15,169 nt of DNA from JAFMDF01 sp039024375 (GTDB lineage Bacteria; Bacteroidota; Bacteroidia; Chitinophagales; Saprospiraceae). Location: the NCBI GenBank assembly GCA_039024375.1, contig JBCCQK010000158.1, forward strand, positions 1 to 15,169, written 5' to 3'. Within the stretch, counting starts at the first letter, position 1; every line of letters starts with the position of its first letter. Below the pieces are notes generated by a model that was not told where the DNA came from, did no database searches, and saw only the letters and a list, made by a program, of their open reading frames with translations. This document shows positions 7,966 to 14,262 of this stretch, one piece after another. Position numbers and translations under genes: made by a program.

Positions 7966-7996
7966 TTGCGCAAGCAAAAAAAATAATTTACATTTG
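7966..7996 (+). promoter_or_regulatory. Predicted promoter of tRNA-Cys
   Basis: TTG (7966-7968) is followed after 20 bases by TACATTTG (7989-7996), an exact -7 consensus. The start point would be near 8000-8003, about 45 nt upstream of the mature tRNA. It lies back to back with the promoter of the secreted-protein gene, only about 25 bases away. Confidence 0.55.
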
Positions 7997-8000
7997 CACT

Positions 8001-8030
8001 CGCTTGAGAATCATAGCGATTTTTCGAGCG
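8001..8030 (+). other. Hairpin in the tRNA-Cys precursor leader
   Basis: CGCTTGAGAA (8001-8010) pairs with TTTTCGAGCG (8021-8030) over ten base pairs, two of them G-U, around a 10-nt loop. It would lie at the very 5' end of the precursor transcript predicted from the promoter, about 16 nt before the mature tRNA. Confidence 0.4.
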
Positions 8031-8046
8031 GTAACATACAAAACAA

Positions 8047-8117
8047 GGTCGGGTGGCCGAGTGGCTAGGCTCAGGTCTGCAAAACCTGCTACAGCGGTTC
8101 GAATCCGCTTCCGACCT
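8047..8117 (+). tRNA. tRNA-Cys (anticodon GCA)
   Basis: A complete cloverleaf can be drawn. The acceptor stem is GGTCGGG (8047-8053) with TCCGACC (8110-8116), the last pair being G-U. The D arm is GCC/GGC around GAGTGGCTA. The anticodon stem is CAGGT/ACCTG with loop CTGCAAA, so the anticodon is GCA (8079-8081). The variable loop is four bases (CTAC). The T arm is AGCGG/CCGCT with loop TTCGAAT. The discriminator base is U73, the main identity element of tRNA-Cys in known bacteria. CCA is not encoded. An intrinsic terminator follows within 11 bases, so this is a single-gene transcript. Confidence 0.97.
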
Positions 8118-8127
8118 CAATTTTAAT

Positions 8128-8169
8128 AATGCAATCTACTAATGGTTAGTGGGTTGCATTTTTGTTTTG
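8128..8169 (+). terminator. Intrinsic terminator of tRNA-Cys
   Basis: AATGCAATCTACTAA (8128-8142) pairs with TTAGTGGGTTGCATT (8146-8160) over all 15 positions (two G-U pairs) around a TGG triloop. A T-rich tail, TTTGTTTTG, follows. It lies just after the tRNA and before the next open frame. Confidence 0.85.
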
Positions 8170-8223
8170 TGCTGTTATACGGCGAATGGGGCTGGTCGAA
8201 ATTTTCATTTTAGCTATTTTTAG

Positions 8224-8367
8224 TTGTTTTTATTTAAAAGCATTACAAAACGAGACATAGAATTAGAAATTAAGCTAATCAAAGACCAGCTAATACTAGC
8301 ACAACATTATAAAGAAGACTTTAGAAAAAATCTTGGAATTGTTGGCTACGACGAGTTTATCGACTAG
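8224..8367 (+). CDS. Small open frame without ATG, possible remnant or TTG-started small protein
   Basis: An open frame bounded by TAG at 8221 and TAG at 8365 encodes up to 47 residues. It has no ATG; the only usual start is the TTG right after the upstream stop. From residue 12 the product looks coding-like: an amphipathic charged helix (RDIELEIKLIKDQLILAQHY), then KEDFRKN and the ending LGIVGYDEFID. I do not recognise a family. It could be a small protein started at TTG, or the 3' remnant of a gene that lost its 5' end. It lies between the tRNA-Cys terminator and the next small gene on the same strand, 49 bases upstream of it. Confidence 0.3.
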   Translation: MFLFKSITKRDIELEIKLIKDQLILAQHYKEDFRKNLGIVGYDEFID

Positions 8368-8369
8368 CG

Positions 8370-8400
8370 TTTGGAGCGTTTAAAATACCTCCTAAGTTTA
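8370..8400 (+). promoter_or_regulatory. Possible promoter of the 65-aa gene
   Basis: TTTG (8370-8373) is followed after 19 bases by TAAGTTTA (8393-8400), one mismatch from the -7 consensus, 16 bases before the ATG. Spacing and position fit a Bacteroidota promoter with a very short leader. Confidence 0.4.
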
Positions 8401-8416
8401 CATAAAAAATTCAACG

Positions 8417-8614
8417 ATGCAGAAAACTAAAATTGATGTTCAAGAAGTAGTTAGTACTATAGATAAGGCGATAGACAAATTGGAGAAGGGCATCCCTAAT
8501 GCTAACCTGACCAAAGAAGAGGCTAAAGACATATCTGTTCAGCTAGAGGAGGTTATCGCCTTGGCTGAATCTATGAAATCTGAAAATGCTAAAGACAATG
8601 CTCAACGAGCGTAG
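8417..8614 (+). CDS. Small helical protein of unknown function (65 aa)
   Basis: An ATG-started frame of 65 residues. The product is acidic and Lys/Glu-rich with few aromatics. Hydrophobic residues are spaced as in amphipathic helices: about 8-24, and 31-53 after a Pro-Asn-Ala-Asn turn near 27-30. It would fold as a two-helix hairpin or short coiled coil. It has no signal peptide, no membrane segment and no metal-binding motif. It is free-standing between the tRNA-Cys region and the flippase, with a plausible promoter just upstream. I do not recognise a family. That it is coding is supported by the ATG, the promoter match and the clean helical pattern, not by homology. Confidence 0.55.
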   Translation: MQKTKIDVQEVVSTIDKAIDKLEKGIPNANLTKEEAKDISVQLEEVIALAESMKSENAKDNAQRA

Positions 8615-8712
8615 CTAGACCTTTTTCATAAATTTTAAAATAGAACTGTACCTATTCTCAAACTGACAAAACCTTTTTACCCACCCCATTAATACTTTTA
8701 AACCTTTCCGTT

Positions 8713-8720
8713 TACCTTTG
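8713..8720 (+). promoter_or_regulatory. -7 promoter box almost touching the flippase start codon
   Basis: TACCTTTG matches TAnnTTTG exactly and ends five bases before the ATG at 8726. Transcription would begin at or within a few bases of the start codon, so the mRNA would be leaderless or nearly so. No clear -33 box is seen at the expected distance. Confidence 0.45.
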
Positions 8721-8725
8721 CGGAT

Positions 8726-10171
8726 ATGAACCGAGAATTTCTTCTCAACTTACTCTTCTTACTTTTCATTAATGTCCTAATTAAGCCATTCTACATTCTT
8801 GGCATTGACCGAACCGTACAAAATCGGGTAGGGCTAGAAGACTACGGTCTTTACGCAACACTGTTCAGTTTTACTTTTTTGCTGCAAATCATTAACGATT
8901 TTGGCCTACAGAATTTCAACAACCGAAATATTTCGCAGCACCGACAATTACTGCCTAAGTACTTCCCCAATATGTTGGTACTAAAATTGGGACTTGGCTT
9001 AATTTATACGGCGCTCACGTTAATGGCAGCACTAGTCCTTGGCTACAGTGCAGATTACTTTCCGCTACTTTTATTTTTTATCCTCAATCAAATTTTACTC
9101 TCGGCCATTCTGTTTTTTAGGTCGAATATTTCTGGGTTGGGCTTCTACCGAACGGATAGCTGGTTAACAATTATGGACAGAGGCTTATTAATTGTTCTAG
9201 TTGGGTTTCTACTATGGGGAAATTGGACAACGCAGCCATTTCAAATAGAGTGGTTCGTCTATGCGCAAACGACTTCTTTGTTATTGACTGCTACCGTTGC
9301 TTTTTTCATTATTTATCGACAACTACCTCGGTTAACTGTACAGTTTCGCCCCGCTTTTTTACTTTTAATTCTTAAAAAAAGCTATCCCTACGCTTTAGCC
9401 ATTTTTCTGATGACTGTTTATACTCGTATCGACTTTGTGATGATTGAACGGCTACACCCAACGGGAGAAAAAGAAGCGGGAATTTACGCCGCAGCGTACC
9501 GATTATTAGACGCTTTAAACGTCATTGGCCTTCTGTTTGCGGGACTTCTACTACCGATGGCTGCTCGTTTACTAAAAGAAAAGCAGTCGATTCGTCCCCT
9601 GTTGAAACTGAGTTTACCGATGATTTTATGCGGCGCCATTACTGTAGTGATAGCCACCATTTTTTACCGAAAAGAATTATTATTTCTACTCTACGATGAT
9701 GCGAGTAATTATGGAGCGAATGTCCTAGGGGTGCTTATCGTCAACTTCATTTTGATTAGCGGTGGGTATATCTACGGTTCCCTTTTGACCGCCAATGATA
9801 GTTTGGAGAAAATGAATCAACTTTTTGCGCTGAGTGTAGGCCTCAACGTTGGACTTAATTTTTGGCTCATTCCCCAATACGGAGCGCTCGCTGCTGCTGC
9901 CACGACGGTTACTACGCAGACCTTTGCTTTAATTGGGCAAATTATACTCGCAAAGAGGGAATTTCAATTGAGGAACGACATAGGATTAATCGCTCGATTA
10001 GTATTACTTGGCTGCATTTTGGTTACCCTAGGAATTTATTTGAAAATGTCCTTTGGGACATCTTGGGTAGTTGGCTTTGGAATACTTTTAATATTAGGAA
10101 TTGGTCTAGGCTTCTTACTAAGATTGTTAGATGTTGCTGCTTTTATCCAACTCACCAAATCTGAGAGATGA
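8726..10171 (+). CDS. Polysaccharide/oligosaccharide flippase (Wzx-like, MOP superfamily)
   Basis: An integral membrane protein of 481 aa with roughly 12-14 hydrophobic segments spread over the whole length. Charged loops occur at the positions usual for Wzx/MATE-type flippases. Such proteins move lipid-linked sugars across the inner membrane for O-antigen, capsule or exopolysaccharide. The N-terminal segment (FLLFINVLIKPFYILGIDRTVQN) with the following GLEDYGLYATLFSFTFLLQ is typical of the Bacteroidota flippase subgroup. The mid-protein segment RIDFVMIERL with GIYAAAYRLLDALN is the usual conserved core of the superfamily. No glycosyltransferase or polymerase gene lies beside it here, so its substrate cannot be inferred. 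The ATG at 8726 is the first start after a consensus -7 box. It converges with the phosphopantetheinyl transferase gene. Confidence 0.88.
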   Translation: MNREFLLNLLFLLFINVLIKPFYILGIDRTVQNRVGLEDYGLYATLFSFTFLLQIINDFGLQNFNNRNISQHRQLLPKYFPNMLVLKLGLGLIYTALTLMAALVLGYSADYFPLLLFFILNQILLSAILFFRSNISGLGFYRTDSWLTIMDRGLLIVLVGFLLWGNWTTQPFQIEWFVYAQTTSLLLTATVAFFIIYRQLPRLTVQFRPAFLLLILKKSYPYALAIFLMTVYTRIDFVMIERLHPTGEKEAGIYAAAYRLLDALNVIGLLFAGLLLPMAARLLKEKQSIRPLLKLSLPMILCGAITVVIATIFYRKELLFLLYDDASNYGANVLGVLIVNFILISGGYIYGSLLTANDSLEKMNQLFALSVGLNVGLNFWLIPQYGALAAAATTVTTQTFALIGQIILAKREFQLRNDIGLIARLVLLGCILVTLGIYLKMSFGTSWVVGFGILLILGIGLGFLLRLLDVAAFIQLTKSER

Positions 10172-10185
10172 TTCTGACTAAATAC

Positions 10186-10208
10186 TAAGGTCAAAATAAG
10201 CTACCTTA
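10186..10208. terminator. Weak hairpin between convergent genes
   Basis: TAAGGT (10186-10191) pairs with ACCTTA (10203-10208) around an 11-nt loop in the 65-base gap between the flippase and phosphopantetheinyl transferase stop codons. There is no T tract. It is the only fold I see that could separate the two convergent transcripts. Confidence 0.2.
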
Positions 10209-10236
10209 AATCTGTAAATCTACTTCTACACTGTTC

Positions 10237-10872
10237 CTAAAAGTCACATTGATGGATAGTTATATCTAAAGTAGGACTATTTGTAACTATACAAGCTGCT
10301 ACGTTTTCTGCCAAGTTGAGTGTCTGATAGTACCATTGTGTTTTGTCAAAAATTGCAAATTTCTCCTCTATAAAGATTTGCTGTACGTCCATCGCTAATC
10401 CTTTTCCAATTGCTTTGGTTACCGCTTCTTTAATCGTCCATATTTTGAAAAAAGCAGCATAGGGGTCACTAGCTGCCTTGATATTTTTTTTGTCCAAAGT
10501 ATTCAAGATATACGCAAAGTTGGACAAATCAATTGGCCGAACTTGCTCAATGTCTAGTCCAACTGGATAATTGGTAGCAAAGGCACAGCCGACTACATTA
10601 GCCGAATGGGCAATATTGAAATTGGGCTGCTGACTCCATTTAGGGCAACTAAATTCATCGTATTGCATATCGGCTAGTCGAAAGTTGGCAACTTTTAATT
10701 CTTGCATCCCTTTCTTCAATAGCATTCTTCCTAATAATAACTGGTACTTATTTTCCTCCTTTCGGTAGCGTTGAATCCGTTCTCGAATATCGAATGGTAA
10801 TTCTTGGTAGTAGAATGCCCACTTTTCAGCGGTTATGGGAGTACGGAATTGGGTGTAAAAGAGTGTAATCAA
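10237..10872 (-). CDS. 4'-phosphopantetheinyl transferase (Sfp type)
   Basis: This enzyme moves the phosphopantetheine arm of CoA to a serine of carrier proteins. The Sfp-type motifs are in order: an early LLGR region (R49) in KYQLLLGRMLLKKG, FNIAHS with H89, then GLDIE with the Mg ligands D107 and E109. WTIKEAVTKAIGKGL follows, with W145, K148, E149 and K153. The length of 211 aa is normal for the short Sfp/Gsp/HetI class. The frame begins with TTG at 10872 and no in-frame ATG occurs nearby upstream, although the frame stays open for some distance. The N-terminus is therefore uncertain by some residues. No polyketide or peptide synthase is present in the window. It may serve fatty-acid ACP, lysine-pathway or remote secondary-metabolite carriers. 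Confidence 0.9.
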   Translation of the reverse strand: MITLFYTQFRTPITAEKWAFYYQELPFDIRERIQRYRKEENKYQLLLGRMLLKKGMQELKVANFRLADMQYDEFSCPKWSQQPNFNIAHSANVVGCAFATNYPVGLDIEQVRPIDLSNFAYILNTLDKKNIKAASDPYAAFFKIWTIKEAVTKAIGKGLAMDVQQIFIEEKFAIFDKTQWYYQTLNLAENVAACIVTNSPTLDITIHQCDF

Positions 10873-10997
10873 GCTCTGTGAATCAATGAAAAATATAAAA
10901 GTAGCAACTTTTGAGAACAGTTAATCACATCAATTTGCTTTAAAGTTTGTTAAAGAAATGAGAGAAACCTTTAAAAATCGAACCAATAAGATTTATC

Positions 10998-11705
10998 ATG
11001 ATATTAGTAATCTTTGATGTAGATGGTACATTAGTTCAGTCCAATAAAGCGGATAGTCGATGTTTTGCAGCAACGTATCACGAAGTGTACGGACGACCGT
11101 TTCCGACTATTGACTGGCGAAAATATCCACATGTTTCAGATACCACTATTTTCAAAACGGTGATTGAGGAACATTTCAACCGTACCCCTTCTGCTGAAGA
11201 AGAAGAAGCGTTTCGTCAACAATTTGTCGCTAATATTATCGAAAAGCGAAAACAAACACCCGACGTATTTCAATCTATTCCCTACGCTAAAGAGGCGATA
11301 GACAAATTGCTGAAAGACGCCCGCTTTGTCGTGGGTATTGCTACGGGTGGCTGGAAAGCGCCCGCAATAGTGAAACTAAATTTTGTAAATATTCCAGTAG
11401 AGGAACTCATTATCACGGGAGCCGATGGAAAAATTACAAGAGCCGAAATTATTAATGAAACCATTGACTTAGCAAAGCAGCAACACGGAAATTTTCAACA
11501 TATTGTGTACGTAGGAGATGCGATATGGGACTTTACCACTACTCTAGAAATGGGTTTACCGCTTATTGGAATTCGGTGGCGAGGAGATTTGGACTTTTTT
11601 CATCGTTTGGGTGTGCCGCAAGTCCTTGAAGATTATAAGGATTATGACCAGTTTTTAAGCTATTGTTTACAGCCTTTTTTTCCCAAAGCAGCCGAGATAA
11701 TATAG
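10998..11705 (+). CDS. HAD-superfamily hydrolase (phosphoglycolate phosphatase-like)
   Basis: A cytosolic haloacid-dehalogenase-fold phosphatase. Motif I is FDVDGTLV with nucleophile D7 and acid/base D9. Motif II is GIATGG with T116. Motif III is probably K146 or R148 in GKITRAE. Motif IV is VGDAIWD with D174 and D178. An alpha-helical cap of type C1 (about 15-90) sits between motifs I and II, as in phosphoglycolate phosphatase and beta-phosphoglucomutase relatives. The cap usually sets the substrate, so the substrate is not known. The length of 235 aa is normal. The gene is divergent from the phosphopantetheinyl transferase gene with a 125-base shared upstream region. It ends before a hairpin terminator facing the RNase G gene. 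Confidence 0.9.
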   Translation: MILVIFDVDGTLVQSNKADSRCFAATYHEVYGRPFPTIDWRKYPHVSDTTIFKTVIEEHFNRTPSAEEEEAFRQQFVANIIEKRKQTPDVFQSIPYAKEAIDKLLKDARFVVGIATGGWKAPAIVKLNFVNIPVEELIITGADGKITRAEIINETIDLAKQQHGNFQHIVYVGDAIWDFTTTLEMGLPLIGIRWRGDLDFFHRLGVPQVLEDYKDYDQFLSYCLQPFFPKAAEII

Positions 11706-11746
11706 CACTAGAGGCAACCTTGCATTTTTTATCAAACAAATGCTAA

Positions 11747-11788
11747 AACACGTTGGGCGTGAGATTACACCCAAGGTGTTCTATTTTT
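11747..11788 (+). terminator. Hairpin terminator after the HAD gene
   Basis: AACACGTTGGGCGT (11747-11760) pairs with ACACCCAAGGTGTT (11767-11780) with two mismatches around a 6-nt loop. CTATTTTTA follows on the + strand. It lies in the gap between two convergent genes and probably stops transcription of the HAD gene; it may also act against the RNase G transcript. Confidence 0.7.
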
Positions 11789-11808
11789 ATTGCTAGCCTT
11801 AATTCGAG

Positions 11809-13365
11809 TTAGGAATTCAAGCGAATTTCGTCATCATTTTCGTCAAAAAACTTATATTGATTGATGTGGAAATCATTGTCGGCAGTTATCCTAATCCATT
11901 TATAGTGCTTACGGTACCATTTTACGGGGAAACTATTCCACAATCCTTTTTTCAGATAAGAAGCTACATAGGGATGTACTTTGAGCAAAATTTTTGACTT
12001 GGGACGAGATTGAATAATGAACTCCAAATCTCTTTCTATATCATCGGTCAGTAGAATAGTAGCGTTCACTTTTCCAGAACCTTGACAAACCGAACAGATT
12101 TCTGCAGTATTAATCTTTACTTCTGGTCGGACTCGTTGCCGAGTAATTTGCATCAACCCAAATTTACTCAATGGCAGAATCGTATGCTGCGCTCGGTCTT
12201 TCTTCATGGCATCTCGAACAGCTCGAAGTAGTTGCTTTCTGTGCTCAGCATTACGCATGTCAATAAAGTCAATAATGATAATACCACCAATATCTCTCAA
12301 TCGCAATTGCCGTGCAATTTCTTCTGCAGCTTCCAGATTGACCCGCAGCACCGCTTCCTCTTGGTTCGAACTTGGTGTCTTGGGGCCACTGTTCACGTCA
12401 ATGACGTGCATGGCTTCCGTATGTTCAATCACCAAATAGGCCCCGCTGTTCATCGTGGCGGTTTTACCAAAAGAAGCCTTAATTTGACGAGAAATGCCGT
12501 AGGCGTCAAAGATAGGTTTATTAGACTTGTGAAAATTGACAATTTTTACCGCATCGGGAGCTATTGACCCTAAGAAATGTTTGATATTGTCGTACAACTC
12601 CCTATCGTTGACGACGATTCTATTAAAAGAATCGTTGAGCACATCTCGCAAAATACTCGATGCTTTATCAAGTTCACTTAGGAGTTTCATTGGCGGCTTA
12701 TGCTTTTGCATTTGCCCATAAATATCCTCCCATTTTTTCACCATCAAGCGTAGTTCCTCGTGTAAGTCCGCTACTTTTTTGCCTTCCGCAGCGGTACGAA
12801 TAATAAGACCAAAATTTTTAGGTTTGATACTTTCGGCGAGTACTTGGAGGCGTTTGCGTTCTTCTGAATTACCCAACTTTTTGGAAACGGCCACAACGTT
12901 CGAAAATGGAGTCAAAACTAGGTATCTACCAGGAATAGTTATCTCACAACTCAACCGAGGGCCTTTGGTAGAGATAGGCTCTTTCAAAACTTGAACCAAC
13001 AGTGGTTGCCGCTTTTTAAGCACTTGGTCCACCTTTCCCGTTTTGAGAATTTCGGGTTCAAACTTAAAGTTGTCCAACATTGGCGTAGTCATGCTACCAT
13101 TGACGGCACCGTTGGTAAACTTGATTAGAGAGCGTAGTTTAGGCCCTAAGTCTGTATAATGTAGGAAAGCGTCTTTCTTGTGACCTATGTCAACGAAAGC
13201 AGCGTTAAGTCCAGGCATTAGTTTTCTAACCTTGCCGATAAAAATATCGCCAACGGTAAAATTGTTATTGGTTTTTTGAAAATGTAGCTCTACTAGTTTA
13301 GAATTTTCCAATAACGCGATTTCTACTTCCGAAGCAGTAGAATTAATAATAAGTTCTTTTTCCAC
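11809..13365 (-). CDS. rng: Ribonuclease G/E family endoribonuclease
   Basis: A single-strand-specific endoribonuclease of the RNase E/G family, acting in rRNA maturation and mRNA decay. An N-terminal S1 RNA-binding domain is seen in GDIFIGKVRKLMPGLNAAF (from about 39). It is interrupted by a roughly 40-residue insert (about 85-125), as in other Bacteroidota enzymes. The catalytic metal ligands are D323 in VIDVNSG and D366 in IDFIDM, 43 residues apart just as in E. coli RNase E (D303/D346). The zinc-link cysteines C424 and C427 lie in CSVCQGSGK, again at the expected distance. The length of 518 aa, with no long C-terminal tail, fits RNase G rather than RNase E. The start is GTG at 13365; the N-terminus (EKELIINSTASEVEIALLE) matches the family start, and an in-frame stop lies upstream. 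The AURKAIP1/COX24-like gene and a TPR gene lie upstream on the same strand. Confidence 0.95.
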   Translation of the reverse strand: MEKELIINSTASEVEIALLENSKLVELHFQKTNNNFTVGDIFIGKVRKLMPGLNAAFVDIGHKKDAFLHYTDLGPKLRSLIKFTNGAVNGSMTTPMLDNFKFEPEILKTGKVDQVLKKRQPLLVQVLKEPISTKGPRLSCEITIPGRYLVLTPFSNVVAVSKKLGNSEERKRLQVLAESIKPKNFGLIIRTAAEGKKVADLHEELRLMVKKWEDIYGQMQKHKPPMKLLSELDKASSILRDVLNDSFNRIVVNDRELYDNIKHFLGSIAPDAVKIVNFHKSNKPIFDAYGISRQIKASFGKTATMNSGAYLVIEHTEAMHVIDVNSGPKTPSSNQEEAVLRVNLEAAEEIARQLRLRDIGGIIIIDFIDMRNAEHRKQLLRAVRDAMKKDRAQHTILPLSKFGLMQITRQRVRPEVKINTAEICSVCQGSGKVNATILLTDDIERDLEFIIQSRPKSKILLKVHPYVASYLKKGLWNSFPVKWYRKHYKWIRITADNDFHINQYKFFDENDDEIRLNS

Positions 13366-13393
13366 AGATAGGTAACTTTGTAGCTGTACCTGA

Positions 13394-13483
13394 TTAGAAA
13401 GCAGTTTTTTTGATTGGTCGTCTTTTTTGGTTAACTTCTTTGATAGTCACACGGACAATCATTCCTGTAACACAATAGCGCAT
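13394..13483 (-). CDS. Candidate tiny basic protein upstream of rng
   Basis: A - strand frame with ATG at 13483 (29 aa), or ATG at 13462 (22 aa), ends 28 bases before the rng GTG. The shorter version begins MIVRVTIKEV and ends in a Lys/Arg-rich tail, NQKRRPIKKTAF. A short basic product next to an RNA-processing gene is suggestive, but at this length the frame may be chance. I do not recognise it. Confidence 0.2.
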   Translation of the reverse strand: MRYCVTGMIVRVTIKEVNQKRRPIKKTAF

Positions 13484-13786
13484 TACTTGACATAATGACA
13501 ATAGACGATTTAAAAATCAAATAAAAGTACTCATCGAAGTGGATTCACGGAATCACTCGGGAAAGCGTTAGAGGTGCTTGAGTAGGAGTATATATATAGG
13601 AAACATGTTTTGAAAAGACGCTGTAAACTTCTTATCTATATTGTCTTACGAGGTTAAGATTCATTTTTTTTACCAAGTAGGACTTTATCCATTTCTTGTT
13701 TTGTCCGTATCAGCCTTTTTAAAAGGATAATTTGTCAATTTCATTATGGTGATTACCAAGATAGCAACTTTAGCCAATTAGACCTT

Positions 13787-13794
13787 TAACTTTG
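13787..13794 (+). promoter_or_regulatory. Consensus -7 box in the rng gap, plus strand
   Basis: TAACTTTG is an exact TAnnTTTG match pointing toward the candidate hydrophobic small ORF, whose TTG lies 45 bases downstream. No good -33 box is seen at standard spacing (TTTA at 13769-13772 is too close). Confidence 0.3.
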
Positions 13795-13839
13795 CAAATA
13801 AAAAGGTAGCTAATCAGTAGGTTGATTAATTAATTAAAG

Positions 13840-13971
13840 TTGCTGGAGTTAGTAATTATTCTATTCACATCAATTATTGCTCTACTACTCCTAGTTCTTT
13901 ATCCCGAGTTTTTTTGTAGCGACCAAATCATCAAATTTATGGTTTATTTTTTGCAAAAAGACAAACCATAA
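13840..13971 (+). CDS. Candidate small membrane protein (43 aa, TTG start)
   Basis: A plus-strand frame between TAA at 13831 and TAA at 13969. If TTG at 13840 is the start, the product has one clear membrane helix (LVIILFTSIIALLLLVLY, about residues 4-21). A short tail PEFFCSDQIIKFMVYFLQKDKP follows. There is no ATG at the start; one Met occurs only late. A consensus -7 box lies 45 bases upstream, and the stop codon sits within the right arm of a long palindrome. The strongly hydrophobic, low-lysine helix is not what random AT-rich DNA usually gives, but the frame is short and I know no homologue. Confidence 0.28.
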   Translation: MLELVIILFTSIIALLLLVLYPEFFCSDQIIKFMVYFLQKDKP

Positions 13972-13977
13972 ATTTGA
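13931..13977. repeat. 47-bp near-perfect palindrome
   Basis: TCAAATTTATGGTTT (13931-13945) is the exact reverse complement of 13963-13977. Inside, after one mismatch, TTTTTT pairs with AAAAAG and a neighbouring A, so pairing continues to a 3-nt loop centred at 13954. As DNA it could form a cruciform; as RNA it would be a 22-bp hairpin. It lies 51 bases beyond the stop codon of the COX24-like gene and may be its terminator, although no T tract follows on the minus strand. Confidence 0.75.
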
Positions 13978-14028
13978 GACTTTAGTGGCCTAATGAATCC
14001 ACTGATACCAAGTAAGATGGTTTATTTT

Positions 14029-14124
14029 CTATTTATTTTTCTTTTTGTGTCTGTTCTTGCGAAGACGCTTCTTACGTTTGTGTGTCGCAATCTTATGTCT
14101 CTTTCTCTTTTTACCACAAGGCAT
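14029..14124 (-). CDS. AURKAIP1/COX24-domain small basic protein (31 aa)
   Basis: A 31-residue frame on the - strand, ATG at 14122-14124 and TAG at 14029-14031. It begins MPCGKKRKRHKIATHKRKKR, continues with LRKNRHKKKNK, and is almost entirely Lys, Arg and His. This is the small conserved Bacteroidota protein usually annotated as AURKAIP1/COX24 domain-containing. It resembles the basic tail of the mitochondrial small-subunit protein mS38, which threads into rRNA. By analogy it probably binds the ribosome; this is inferred. It sits between a TPR gene and rng on the same strand, which suits a role in rRNA or ribosome maturation. Recognition rests on the KRKRHK.ATHKRKKRLRKNRHK pattern from memory. 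Confidence 0.85.
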   Translation of the reverse strand: MPCGKKRKRHKIATHKRKKRLRKNRHKKKNK

Positions 14125-14262
14125 AATTACAAATGTTTTATATAAGTTTAGTAATTCAATTAGGCTAATTGCACCAGCTTATCACGTGCAGCAGATACAA
14201 CTAGGATTGTTTCTCAATTTTATTTTTGAAAGCTAAAAAATCTTACACGTTCTTTCGGGTCT

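Larger units (their letters stand above)
13366..14028. other. 663-bp gap between rng and the COX24-like gene
   Basis: No long gene is present. I see a candidate 22-29-aa basic frame on the - strand next to rng, a plus-strand TAACTTTG box (13787-13794) with a 43-codon hydrophobic frame after it, and a long palindrome at 13931-13977. Smaller folds occur, such as CCTTTTTAAAAGG at 13714-13726. For rng itself only a near-consensus TACTTTTA on the minus strand (13529-13522) is visible, implying a long leader of about 150 nt. Confidence 0.5.

Noticed and set aside
7935..8126. 63-codon frame running through tRNA-Cys
   Set aside because: It covers the whole tRNA gene and its leader, so it is a chance open frame.
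8047..8726. tRNA-Cys as attachment site of an integrated element
   Set aside because: No integrase gene and no repeat of the tRNA 3' end is present downstream within the window.
13373..13380. TAACTTTG on the plus strand just upstream of rng
   Set aside because: It matches the -7 consensus but points away from rng with no gene to serve; AT-rich DNA gives such matches by chance.
14045..14236. 63-codon plus-strand frame
   Set aside because: It overlaps the COX24-like gene on the other strand, whose Lys/Arg-rich codons create the apparent Leu/Phe/Cys-rich product.
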